49,232 bases of DNA. Origin: Parafrankia sp. EUN1f. GTDB lineage: Bacteria; Actinomycetota; Actinomycetes; Frankiales; Frankiaceae. Both the position numbers and the translations under genes were made by a program. How positions within the stretch are numbered: the stretch's first letter is position 1; every line of letters starts with the position of its first letter. The notes below the pieces were generated by a model, which saw only the letters and a list, made by a program, of their open reading frames with translations, made no database searches and had not been told where the DNA came from. Where the stretch lies: assembly GCF_000177675.1 (NCBI RefSeq), contig NZ_ADGX01000058.1, positions 1 to 49,232 on the forward strand, given 5' to 3'. This document shows, piece after piece, positions 7,252-15,178 of this stretch.

Positions 7252-8093
7252 GGCTGACGCTCCGCGGTCAGCCGAGGACGCAGCCGGCCGTGCTGGTCCG
7301 GTTCGCCGTGGTCGATGAGGGCGGACACGTTCTCGATGATTGCCCGCAGCAGTTCCTCGCCGGCCCGGGCGCTGGCCGCGGTCGGGTCACCGAGCACGCC
7401 GGACGGCGCTACGGCCGCCACCCCGCCGGCGGCGATGGCGGGCATCAGCTCGGCAAGCGGGGCGGTGTTGCCGGGCTGGGCCCGGCGCATCCGCACCTGT
7501 TCCGGCGCCAGGTGCAGCATGAGGGACGTCTCGGTGAACCCGGCATGTGAATCGGTCGCCGCGTCGCGGCCGGCGTCGTCGTGCCCGGCGTCGTCGTGCC
7601 CGGCACTGCCGCGGCTGGCACTGTCGCGACCGGCACCGCTGGCGAGCCAGGCCACGTCGTGGCCTTCGTGGCGCAGCTGGCTGACGGCCTCGGCGAGTCC
7701 GCGCAGGTTGCCGCCGTGCGCGTTGACGAACACGATCGGTCCGCTCCAGTCCCGCATCGAGCGGACCAGCTCGACCAGCAGCAGCCGCAGCGCCTGCGTG
7801 CCGATGGACATCGTGCCCGGAAACCCCTGGTGCTCCCCGCTGGCCGTGTAGATGACCGGCGGGGCGACCAGCACCGGCACGGCGGCGCCGTGCTGGCGCA
7901 GGTGCTGATGCTGGCGCAGGTGCTCGGCCGCGCCTTCGGCCACCGCCACCGCGATCGTGGTGTCGGTGGTCAACGGCAGGTGCGGCCCGTGCTGTTCGCA
8001 GGAGCCCACCGGGACCAGCACCAGCGGCGCCGTCGGCACGGCGGGCCACGCCCGCGCCGCCAGCGCCACCGGCGCTCCCGATGGCATCGTCAC
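7248..8093 (-). CDS. mftE: Mycofactocin precursor peptide peptidase MftE
   Basis: 281 aa from GTG 8093 (GTGA overlap with the mftD stop); an ATG at 8087 is the alternative. This creatininase-fold metalloprotease releases the modified C-terminal dipeptide from MftA. Metal-site motifs are present: EQHGPHLP (33-40), the acidic TTDTTIA that follows, NAHGGN (124-129) and FTETS (186-190). Between residues about 152 and 180 there is a hydrophilic insertion with GHDDAGHDDAG, encoded by an exact 15-bp duplication (7571-7600). It lies next to the DSHAGFTETS motif, so it is a loop addition near the active site; I do not know it from other MftE proteins. Length otherwise fits the family (about 240-260). 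Confidence 0.92.
   Translation of the reverse strand: MTMPSGAPVALAARAWPAVPTAPLVLVPVGSCEQHGPHLPLTTDTTIAVAVAEGAAEHLRQHQHLRQHGAAVPVLVAPPVIYTASGEHQGFPGTMSIGTQALRLLLVELVRSMRDWSGPIVFVNAHGGNLRGLAEAVSQLRHEGHDVAWLASGAGRDSASRGSAGHDDAGHDDAGRDAATDSHAGFTETSLMLHLAPEQVRMRRAQPGNTAPLAELMPAIAAGGVAAVAPSGVLGDPTAASARAGEELLRAIIENVSALIDHGEPDQHGRLRPRLTAERQP
7571..7600 (-). repeat. 15-bp duplication inside mftE
   Basis: CGGCGTCGTCGTGCC occurs twice back to back (7571-7585 and 7586-7600), giving a repeated Gly-His-Asp-Asp-Ala pentapeptide in the low-complexity loop of MftE. Confidence 0.9.
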
Positions 8094-9382
8094 TGCGCCG
8101 GCACCGACACCGGCTCTGGCGCGGACACCGACTCCGCTGCGGGCACCGGCTCTGGCGCGGACACCGACTCCGCTGCGGGCACCGACTCCGGCGACGATGT
8201 CGGCGCGGGCACGACGCCGAGCGTGCGGGAGAAGCCGCTGGGGATCAGGACGTCGTCCGGGGTCAGGTCGTGGATGGACGAGTGGCCGAGCGCGAGTAGC
8301 GCCGAGTCGATCCCGTTGCGCAGGACGTCCAGGACGTTCTCCACGCCGGCCTGCCCGTTCGCGGCCAGGGCCCACAGGTAGGCGCGGCCGATCATGACGG
8401 CCCGTGCGCCGAGCGCCAGGGCCTTCACGACGTCACCGCCGCGGCGGATGCCGCTGTCCATCACCACTTCGATGTCCCCGCCGACGGCCTCGACGACCGC
8501 GCGCAGGGCACGGATCGGGGCCGGGGTGCTGTCGAGGTTGTTGCCGCCGTGGTTGGAGACGGAGATCGCGCTGACACCGGCGTCGCGGGCACGCAGGGCG
8601 TCGTCCACCCGGCTGACGCCCTTGAGCATGAACGGCCCATCCCACTGCTGGCGCAGCCAGGCGATGTCGTCCCAGCTCGGCGGGGGTGTCTGCATCCATT
8701 CGCCGTAGGCGCCGAAGAAGGTGGGCACCGGCTGGCCGGGTTCGGCCAGGTTCGGCACCGACAGGTCGGGGAGCTTGCCGGTGCGCAGGTAGCTCGCCAG
8801 CCAGGCCGGCCGGGACAGGCCCTGCGGAGCCATCTTCACCATGGTCAACAGGTCGAGCCGTTCGGGGATCCAGGGGCTGCCCCAGTCGCGGCTGTGCGAG
8901 AACGACCAGTCGAGGGTCACGATGAGGCCGACCGCGCCGCCCTCGCGGGCGCGTTCGAGCCGGCGGACCATCGACTCCCGGGTGCCCATCCAGTAGATCT
9001 GGAAGAACGTGCGCGGGTTGGCGGCGACGACGTCCGCCAGCGGCTTGCTGGCGAACGAGCTCAGGCCCATCGCGGTGCCGCGGGCCGCGGCGGCCCGGGC
9101 GACGGCGACCTCCCCGTCGGGGTGGACGGCCTGGACACCGGTCGGGGAGATGATGACCGGCAGCGAGATCTCCTGGCCGAGGACGGTCGTCGCCAGCTCA
9201 CGCTTTTCCTTCAGCCCGGCCACGTGCGGGGCGAAACCGAGCTCGTCGAACGCGCCGGTGTTGTCGCGGTAGGTCACACCGGCTTCCGAACCGGCCAGCA
9301 GTGCGCTGTACACCGATTTCGGGAGCCGGCGCTGCGCGCGCCGCTGCGCTTCGGCGACTGATTCGAACCAAGCGTTACCCAT
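8090..9382 (-). CDS. mftD: Mycofactocin FMN-dependent oxidoreductase MftD
   Basis: 430 aa, ATG at 9382 with a GGTGGAGC box. MftD belongs to the L-lactate dehydrogenase/glycolate oxidase FMN family; in mycofactocin synthesis it oxidatively deaminates the AHDP intermediate to the redox-active pre-mycofactocin. FMN-barrel features are in order: LPVIISPTGVQ (74-84), LKG (253-255), SNHGGNNLD with the catalytic His (276-284), DSGIRRGGD (309-317) and IGRAYLWALA (331-340). The family normally ends near residue 395; here a further 35 residues rich in Pro, Ala, Glu and Ser are encoded by an exact 36-bp tandem duplication. It lies 31 nt after mftC and overlaps mftE. Confidence 0.93.
   Translation of the reverse strand: MGNAWFESVAEAQRRAQRRLPKSVYSALLAGSEAGVTYRDNTGAFDELGFAPHVAGLKEKRELATTVLGQEISLPVIISPTGVQAVHPDGEVAVARAAAARGTAMGLSSFASKPLADVVAANPRTFFQIYWMGTRESMVRRLERAREGGAVGLIVTLDWSFSHSRDWGSPWIPERLDLLTMVKMAPQGLSRPAWLASYLRTGKLPDLSVPNLAEPGQPVPTFFGAYGEWMQTPPPSWDDIAWLRQQWDGPFMLKGVSRVDDALRARDAGVSAISVSNHGGNNLDSTPAPIRALRAVVEAVGGDIEVVMDSGIRRGGDVVKALALGARAVMIGRAYLWALAANGQAGVENVLDVLRNGIDSALLALGHSSIHDLTPDDVLIPSGFSRTLGVVPAPTSSPESVPAAESVSAPEPVPAAESVSAPEPVSVPAQ
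8109..8180 (-). repeat. 36-bp tandem duplication at the 3' end of mftD
   Basis: Two exact 36-bp units (8109-8144, 8145-8180) plus partial flanking units. In frame they encode the duplicated AAESVSAPEPVP tail of MftD, ending about 20 bp before the stop codon. Confidence 0.92.
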
Positions 9383-9413
9383 GCTCCACCTTCTTGAATG
9401 TCCTGCCGGTGCT

Positions 9414-10697
9414 TCAGCGCGCCGGGGTGAATCCCGCCAGCGGGTTCTCGGCGCACGCGGAGACCGGCGGAGCCGCCGGAGCCGCCGGAGCCGCCGGGGT
9501 GGCCGCGTCCGGCCGGGTGCCGAGCTGGAGCAGCACCGGCTCGCGCCGTCCGGCGGGTTCCCGCCGGTGCGAGTGGTCGAGGCTCAGTGCCGGGACGGTC
9601 CGCTGCGGGTCGGCCAGCGCGGCCTGCCCGTAACCCTGGACGCATTCGGGATCCGGCCCGTCCAGGGGCAGGCCGGTGAAGAACTTCGCCGCCATGCAGC
9701 CGCCGCGGCACACGTCGTAGTGCTGGCACGCCGAACAGGCCCCGCCGCCCTGCGGTTCGCGCAGCCGGCCGAACAGCTCACTGGTTCGCCACACCTGGGC
9801 GAAACCGCCGTCGGTGACGATGTTCCCGGCACGGAACGTCTCGTGGATCGTGAATGGGCAGGCGTAGACGTCGCCGACCGGGTCGATGAGGCAGACCACT
9901 CGCCCCGCCCCGCACAGGTTCAGCCCGGGCAGTTTCTCGCCGAAGCCGGCGAGGTGGAAGAAGGAGTCGCCGGTGAGCACCTTCTCGCCGGCCCGTACCA
10001 GCCATTCGTAGAGGTCACGCTGCTGGTCGTGGGTGGGATGGAGCTCGTCCCACACGTCCGCGCCGCGCCCCGACGGGCGCAGCCGGGTGAGCCGCAGGGT
10101 CGCGCCGTGATCGTCCGCGATGCGCTTGAACTCGTCGAGCTGGTCGACGTTGTGCCGGGTGACGACAACCGAGATCTTCGCGTCCCGGAAACCGGCGGTG
10201 GTCAGGTTGTCCAGCGCCCGCAGCGCCATCGCGTACGAGCCCTCGCCGCGAACCTGGTCGTTCACCGCCGCGGTGGCGCCGTCGAGGGAGACCTGGACAT
10301 CCACGTAGTCGGTCGAGGCGAGGTAGCGGGCCCGAGCGGCGTCGATCCGCACGCCGTTGGTGGAGAACTTCACCCCGACCTGGTGGTTGACGGCGTATTC
10401 GAGCAGGTGCCAGAAGTCGGGGCGCACGGTCGGCTCGCCGCCGCCGACGTTGACGTAGAAGACCTGCATCGCCTGCAGCTCGTCGATGATCGACTCGCAC
10501 TGCTCGGTGCTGAGCTCCCGCGGGTCACGCCGGCCGGACGCCGACAGGCAGTGCACGCACGACAGGTTGCAGGCGTACGTCAGTTCCCAGGTCAGGCAGA
10601 TCGGTGCGGCCAGGCCGCGTTCGAACCGCGCCACCAGCGGCATCGCCCGCTCGGTCGCCGCGAGCCCGGTGCTCGCGGGCTCGGTCAGGAGGGTCAT
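9414..10697 (-). CDS. mftC: Mycofactocin radical SAM maturase MftC
   Basis: 427 aa from the ATG at 10697 (ATGA overlap with mftB). MftC uses radical SAM chemistry to decarboxylate the C-terminal Tyr of MftA and join it to the preceding Val. The cluster-binding CxxxCxxC is CNLSCVHC (Cys 43, 47, 50), and the SAM motif GGGEPT is at 85-90. A SPASM domain follows with Cys 262, 269, 280, 321, 324, 330, 334 and 352, enough for the two auxiliary 4Fe-4S clusters. After about residue 360 there is a variable tail with Ala-Ala-Pro repeats, encoded by 9-bp GAGCCGCCG repeats at 9468-9498. Upstream in-frame codons beyond 10697 would run into mftB and have no ribosome-binding site. Confidence 0.95.
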   Translation of the reverse strand: MTLLTEPASTGLAATERAMPLVARFERGLAAPICLTWELTYACNLSCVHCLSASGRRDPRELSTEQCESIIDELQAMQVFYVNVGGGEPTVRPDFWHLLEYAVNHQVGVKFSTNGVRIDAARARYLASTDYVDVQVSLDGATAAVNDQVRGEGSYAMALRALDNLTTAGFRDAKISVVVTRHNVDQLDEFKRIADDHGATLRLTRLRPSGRGADVWDELHPTHDQQRDLYEWLVRAGEKVLTGDSFFHLAGFGEKLPGLNLCGAGRVVCLIDPVGDVYACPFTIHETFRAGNIVTDGGFAQVWRTSELFGRLREPQGGGACSACQHYDVCRGGCMAAKFFTGLPLDGPDPECVQGYGQAALADPQRTVPALSLDHSHRREPAGRREPVLLQLGTRPDAATPAAPAAPAAPPVSACAENPLAGFTPAR

Positions 10698-11023
10698 CCG
10701 GGTTCTCCCTGTTCTCCCGCTGGCTGTTCCGCGGCTGGCTGTCGGGGACGGATCACGTCGGCGTCGGCCAGCCCGCGCAGCGCGGCGGCGAACGACGCCC
10801 ACTGTTCGGCGGGGACACCGGCTCGGCGCAGGGCGGTGCGGGCGTCGGGCGCGTCGCCGAGGCCTCGCACCACCTCGACCAGCTCCCTGCGCTTCAGGAA
10901 GATCAGGCGGCGGTTGCCGAAGTGGTACGCGAGCGCCCCGAACGACTCGGGGCGCAGCGCAACGGACCGGGACAGCTCCCAGGCCGCGTCGAGGGTTTGG
11001 TCCTCGAGGGTGTCAGTAGACAC
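10694..11023 (-). CDS. mftB: Mycofactocin peptide chaperone MftB
   Basis: 109 aa starting at GTG 11023, inside the last codons of mftA (11-bp overlap). MftB has a PqqD-like winged-helix fold (RiPP recognition element) that binds MftA and hands it to MftC. The recognisable core is the ALRPESFGALAYHFGNRRL stretch (22-40) followed by FLKRRELVEVVRGL; the C terminus (after about residue 95) is a short Gln/Glu/Pro tail. The overlap with both neighbours implies translational coupling, fitting a 1:1 complex role. Confidence 0.93.
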   Translation of the reverse strand: MSTDTLEDQTLDAAWELSRSVALRPESFGALAYHFGNRRLIFLKRRELVEVVRGLGDAPDARTALRRAGVPAEQWASFAAALRGLADADVIRPRQPAAEQPAGEQGEPG

Positions 11024-11183
11024 CGCACATCCCGTCGATCGAGACCTCCTCGATCAGGGTGTCCTCGACCAGCGGTGCCTCGGCGCCGTGGACGTGGTGG
11101 ATCTGCGCGGCGGGGCCGGTGGGGACGCCGGGGCCGGTGGTGCCGACCTGCTCCGCCTCGACCTGGGTGCTGGGCCTGCGCAT
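11013..11183 (-). CDS. mftA: Mycofactocin precursor peptide MftA
   Basis: A 56-aa peptide from the ATG at 11183, with a strong GAGGAGG box 5 nt upstream; a GTG at 11201 is in frame but badly placed. The C terminus is the invariant core ending IDGMCGVY, whose last Val-Tyr becomes mycofactocin. Ahead of it is the acidic recognition segment LVEDTLIEEVSIDG; the N-terminal half is variable, Gly/Pro/Thr-rich. It is the first gene of the operon mftABCDE-SDR-mftF. The stop codon overlaps the mftB start by 11 bp. Confidence 0.96.
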   Translation of the reverse strand: MRRPSTQVEAEQVGTTGPGVPTGPAAQIHHVHGAEAPLVEDTLIEEVSIDGMCGVY

Positions 11184-11398
11184 GTTGCCTCCTCGTGTCA
11201 CGTACCGGTGGTCACGGACCGGCCGGCAGCCGGCGCGCTCGGTGGTGTGTGGTCACATTAATGGCACCTGTGGCTAAAATAAAGCCCCATGAGGCCACCG
11301 CCCGGGTTGTTACCGCCGTTACCCGTCCTGTCCGCCCTGCCTGCCCTGCTGGCGCTGCTCGCCGACAGGGCCGCACCCCCGAGCCGTCGGGAGGGCCG
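11184..11398. promoter_or_regulatory. Divergent promoter region between mftA and the molybdenum hydroxylase
   Basis: This 215-bp gap carries both promoters. GTGGTCAC occurs at 11208-11215 and 11249-11256 (41 bp apart, about four helical turns), the second copy inside TGTGgtCACA. An AT-rich stretch (11257-11284) is unusual here and the likeliest place for a promoter of either strand. Whether MftR or another regulator binds the repeats cannot be said. Confidence 0.4.
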
Positions 11399-13795
11399 AT
11401 GAGCGGCTCCCAGCAGGCAACAGACACCGACCGCTACGCCGGCAGGCGGGTGAAACGGGTCGAGGACGCACGGCTTCTCACCGGGCGGGGCACCTTCGTC
11501 GACGACGTGGTGCGTCCCGGCATGCTGCACGTGAACTTCGTGCGCAGCCCGATCGCACGGGCCCGGATCACCGGCATCGACATCTCCGAGGCACTCGCCC
11601 TCGACGGCGTGTACGCGGTCCTCACCGCCGCCGACATCAACCCCTACGTCCACGAGCAGTGGTTCAGCCTGGAAGGGCGCCACGCGCCGGACACCCCCCG
11701 CCCGCCGCTGGCCGAGGGCGAGGTGCGCCACGTCGGTGACCCGGTGGCGATGATCATCGCGCAGGACCGCTACGTCGCCGAGGACGCCGCCGAGCTGGTG
11801 ATCGTCGACTACGACCCACTGCCGCCGGTGGTCGACTACGCCACCGCGTTCGATTCGTCCGAGCTGGTCCACGAGGCGTACCCGGGAAACCTCGTCGGGC
11901 AGATCGGTGGCCGGCCGATGGCCGACCTCGCGCCCACCTTCGACAACGCCCCGCACGTGGTGAGCGAGACGTACCACCAGCAAGCCTACTGCGCGATGCC
12001 GATGGAGACCCGCGGCATCGTCACCGAATGGTCGCCGTCCGACGGGACGATGACGATCTGGACGGCGACGCAGTCCCCGCACGAGGTGCGCGGGTTCTGC
12101 GCCCGCCTGCTCGCGATCCCCGAGCACTCGGTGCGGGTCGTCATGCGTGACACCGGCGGCGGTTTCGGGCAGAAGGTGCTGCCGCTGCGCGAGGACATGT
12201 GCCTGATGATCGCGGCGACGAAGGTGCCCGCCCCGCTGAAGTGGATCGAGGACAGGCAGGAGCACCTGCTCGCGGCCGGCCAGGCCCGCCACGAGCACGG
12301 CGAGGCGCGGATGGCCTTCGACGACGACGGCCGCATCCTCGCCGCCACCATCGACCACGTGCAGGACGCCGGCGCCTACCCGTCACCGAACCCGGTGGGC
12401 AGCGGCATCGCGGTCGGGCTGATCTTCCCCGGGCCGTACCGCATACCCGAGGGGACGTTCAACTCCCGGTTCGCCTTCTCCAACACCAGCGGGCGGGTCG
12501 CCTACCGTGGCCCGTGGCAGTTCGAGTCGGTCGCCCGTGAGTGCCTCCTCGACGTCGCCGCCCGCCAGATCGGCATCGACCCCGTCGAGCTGCGCCGCAA
12601 GAACATGCTGCGCCGCGACGAGCTGCCGACGGCGAACTGCAACGGCATGCCCTACAGCGACATCACGCCGCTGGAGACGTTCGAGCAGGCGCTGGAGATC
12701 CTCGACTACGACGCGTTCCGCCGCGAGCAGGAGCAGGCGCGGGCCGCCGGCCGCTACATCGGCGTCGGCACCTGCACCTACGTGGAGCCGACCGCGGGCG
12801 CGAGCGCGCTGTACGGCACCGAGGGCGCGACGATCCGGGTCGAGCCGTCCGGCAAGGTCAACGTGTACGTGGCCGGCGGCTCGTGCGGCAACAGCCTGGA
12901 GACCACGGTCATCCAGCTCACCGCCGACGCCCTCGGCGTCGACATCGCGGACGTCAGCAGCATCCAGGGGGACACCGCCGTCACCCCGTTCGGTGGCGGC
13001 ACGGGCGGCAGCCGCTCGGGCCCGATGACCGCCGGCGCGGTCAACCAGACCGCCACCGAGCTGCGCGGACGGATCCTGGCCCTGGCCGCCCACCTGCTCG
13101 GCGGCGTCCCGGTCGACGAGGTCGAGTTCACCCGCGGCGTCGCCTCGGTGAAGGGCAGCCCCGAGAAGCAGGTGACGCTGGCGGAGATCGCCGACACCGC
13201 CTACTTCAAGTCCGGCTCGCTGCCCGCGGAGCTGTCCGTGGGCCTGGAGGTCAGTGGACGGTTCCGGGCCCAGCACCTCATGCTGTGGGCCAACGCGACG
13301 CACGTGTGCACCTGCGAGGTCGACATCGTCACCGGCGAGGTGAAGCTGCTGCGCTACATCGTCAGTGAGGACTGCGGGCCTATGATCAACCCGAACGTCG
13401 TGGAGGGCCAGATCTTCGGCGGCACCGTCCAGGGCATCGGTGGCGCGCTCTACGAGGAGCTCGCCTACGACGATGCCGGCAACCCCGTCACCACCACGTT
13501 CATGGACTACCTGCTGCCGACCGCGGCGGAGGTGCCCACGATCGAGCTCGGGCACGTCGAGACACCCAGCATCGGCCCCGGCGGCTACAAGGGCGTCGGT
13601 GAGGGTGGCGCCATCGGGGCCCCACCCGCGGTGATCAACGCGGTCGCCGACGCGCTCGCGCCGTTCGGCGTGCGTATCTCCCGGCTGCCGCTGACCCCGG
13701 CGACGATCGTCAACCTGCTGGAGGAAGCGGCCCAGCGCGGCGCGGCCGGCGCGGCTGCCGCGGCCGGCGCGGCGCGGACGGCGGTGGCGGGATGA
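11399..13795 (+). CDS. Molybdenum hydroxylase large (molybdopterin-binding) subunit, xanthine dehydrogenase/CoxL superfamily
   Basis: 798 aa from the ATG at 11399, 4 nt after GGGAGG. This is the catalytic subunit of an aldehyde oxidase/CO dehydrogenase-type enzyme. Visible: the N-terminal VKRVEDARLLTGRGTFVDD, the cofactor motif TGGGFGQK (about residue 251) and the C-terminal GVGEGGAIGAPP (about 730), whose Glu is the general base in this family. The active-site loop reads AYRGPWQFE (about 367), not the AYxCSFR of form I CO dehydrogenase nor the AYRGAGR of form II. So CO oxidation is unlikely, and an aldehyde or N-heterocycle substrate is more plausible. The stop overlaps the next start (ATGA). 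It starts 215 bp from mftA, divergently. Confidence 0.92.
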   Translation: MSGSQQATDTDRYAGRRVKRVEDARLLTGRGTFVDDVVRPGMLHVNFVRSPIARARITGIDISEALALDGVYAVLTAADINPYVHEQWFSLEGRHAPDTPRPPLAEGEVRHVGDPVAMIIAQDRYVAEDAAELVIVDYDPLPPVVDYATAFDSSELVHEAYPGNLVGQIGGRPMADLAPTFDNAPHVVSETYHQQAYCAMPMETRGIVTEWSPSDGTMTIWTATQSPHEVRGFCARLLAIPEHSVRVVMRDTGGGFGQKVLPLREDMCLMIAATKVPAPLKWIEDRQEHLLAAGQARHEHGEARMAFDDDGRILAATIDHVQDAGAYPSPNPVGSGIAVGLIFPGPYRIPEGTFNSRFAFSNTSGRVAYRGPWQFESVARECLLDVAARQIGIDPVELRRKNMLRRDELPTANCNGMPYSDITPLETFEQALEILDYDAFRREQEQARAAGRYIGVGTCTYVEPTAGASALYGTEGATIRVEPSGKVNVYVAGGSCGNSLETTVIQLTADALGVDIADVSSIQGDTAVTPFGGGTGGSRSGPMTAGAVNQTATELRGRILALAAHLLGGVPVDEVEFTRGVASVKGSPEKQVTLAEIADTAYFKSGSLPAELSVGLEVSGRFRAQHLMLWANATHVCTCEVDIVTGEVKLLRYIVSEDCGPMINPNVVEGQIFGGTVQGIGGALYEELAYDDAGNPVTTTFMDYLLPTAAEVPTIELGHVETPSIGPGGYKGVGEGGAIGAPPAVINAVADALAPFGVRISRLPLTPATIVNLLEEAAQRGAAGAAAAAGAARTAVAG

Positions 13796-14664
13796 AGCCG
13801 GCGACGTTCGAATACCACGCGCCGACCAGCGCCGAGGAAGCCGTCGGCCTGCTCGCCGACCTGGACGACGCGAAGGCCCTCGCCGGCGGCCAGAGCCTGG
13901 TGCCGATGCTGGCCCTGCGGCTGGCGGTCTTCGAGAACCTCGTCGACCTGCGCCGCGTCGACGAGCTGCGCGGCATCGAGACGCGCGACGGGTCGGTGTG
14001 GATCGGTGCCGGCACCACCCAGGCGACCATCGGGCGCTCCGAGTCGATCGGCCTCAACGTGCCGCTGCTCGCCCGGGCCACCCCGCTGATCGGCCACCTC
14101 CAGATCCGCAGTCGCGGGACCATCGGCGGCTCCATCGCCCATGCCGACGCCTCCGCCGAATACCCGGCGGTCGCGCTCGCCCTGGACGTCGAGCTCGACG
14201 CACTGTCACCCCGCGGGCGCCGCACCATCCCCGCCGCCGAGTTCTTCACCGGCACGTGGAGCACCGAGCTGGAGGAAGACGAGCTGCTCACCGGCATCAC
14301 CTTCCCGGTCTGGCAGGGCCGCGCCGGGTTCGCCGTCGAGGAGTTCGCCCGTCGTCACGGCGACTTCGCGATGGCCGGTGCCTGCGTCGCCGTCGGTGTC
14401 GGCGCGGACGGGCGGATCGACCGGTGCGCCATCTCACTGTTCGGCCTGGGCCCGTGCGCCCGCCGGGCGACGGAGGTGGAGACGGAGCTGATCGGCACAT
14501 CACCCGCCGACAGCGACGCCGACGAGATCGGGCGGACCGCCATGGCCGGCCTCGACTCGGTTCCCACCGACCTGCACGGGTCGGCCAGCTATCGCAAGCG
14601 CGTGGGCGCGGCCATGGTGGCCCGGGCCTGGCGGCGGGCCTTACAGGAGGCGGTCGGTGACTGA
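13792..14664 (+). CDS. Molybdenum hydroxylase FAD-binding (medium) subunit
   Basis: 290 aa. It binds FAD and passes electrons from the iron-sulfur subunit to the acceptor. The two FAD motifs are present: AGGQSLVP (about 32-39) and TIGGSIAHADASAEYP (about 109-124). The C-terminal CO dehydrogenase flavoprotein domain follows (FAVEEFARRHGDFAMAG). The family is normally 280-300 aa. The ATG overlaps the large-subunit stop, and the 3' end overlaps the small subunit by 8 bp. Confidence 0.93.
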   Translation: MKPATFEYHAPTSAEEAVGLLADLDDAKALAGGQSLVPMLALRLAVFENLVDLRRVDELRGIETRDGSVWIGAGTTQATIGRSESIGLNVPLLARATPLIGHLQIRSRGTIGGSIAHADASAEYPAVALALDVELDALSPRGRRTIPAAEFFTGTWSTELEEDELLTGITFPVWQGRAGFAVEEFARRHGDFAMAGACVAVGVGADGRIDRCAISLFGLGPCARRATEVETELIGTSPADSDADEIGRTAMAGLDSVPTDLHGSASYRKRVGAAMVARAWRRALQEAVGD

Positions 14665-15178
14665 CGTCGACATCCAGGTACGGGTCAACGGGATCGCGCG
14701 GCGGGCCAGTGTGCCGCCGCGGCTCATCCTCGCCGACTTCCTCCGGGTCAACTGCGGGTTGACCGGCACGCATCTGGGCTGCGAGCACGGTGTCTGCGGC
14801 GCCTGCTCGGTGCTCCTCGACGGTGAGGCCGTCCGCGCCTGCCTGATCTTCGCCGTGCAGGCCGACGGCGCCGAGATCACGACCGTGGAGGGGCTGGCGG
14901 AACCCGACGGCGAGCTCTCCGTCGTCCAGGCCGCCTTCCGTGATCACCACGGCCTGCAGTGCGGGTTCTGCACACCGGGATTCGTCGTCTCGGTGACGGC
15001 CTTCCTCGAGGAGAACCCGAAGCCCACCGACGACGAGATCCGGGACGCGCTGTCCGGGAACCTCTGCCGCTGCACCGGGTACCAGGGAATCATCAACGCC
15101 GTCCGGGCCGCGGCGGAAGCCCTGGCCGAAAGCGGCGGCTCCGCCAGCCGTGACGCCACCGCGAAGGAAACCGAATGA
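14657..15178 (+). CDS. Molybdenum hydroxylase iron-sulfur (small) subunit
   Basis: 173 aa from the GTG at 14657, with an AGGAGG box 6-7 nt upstream inside the medium-subunit gene. It carries two 2Fe-2S clusters. The plant-ferredoxin type site is CEHGVCGAC (Cys 42, 47, 50) plus Cys 62; the second is CGFCTPG (102, 105) with NLCRCTGY (137, 139). The last 20 residues are a polar tail. Gene order L-M-S differs from the M-S-L order of classical form I cox operons, another sign that this is not CO dehydrogenase. Confidence 0.94.
   Translation: MTDVDIQVRVNGIARRASVPPRLILADFLRVNCGLTGTHLGCEHGVCGACSVLLDGEAVRACLIFAVQADGAEITTVEGLAEPDGELSVVQAAFRDHHGLQCGFCTPGFVVSVTAFLEENPKPTDDEIRDALSGNLCRCTGYQGIINAVRAAAEALAESGGSASRDATAKETE

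Noticed and set aside
9381-11261. A 626-codon open frame antisense to mftC and mftB
   Set aside because: It mirrors the third-position GC bias of the real genes; its translation is Arg/Val/Gly-rich without motifs, whereas the other strand shows complete radical SAM and PqqD-like features.
11399-15178. Aerobic CO dehydrogenase (coxLMS)
   Set aside because: The large subunit lacks the AYxCSFR and AYRGAGR loops and the gene order is not M-S-L; I kept the general molybdenum hydroxylase name.
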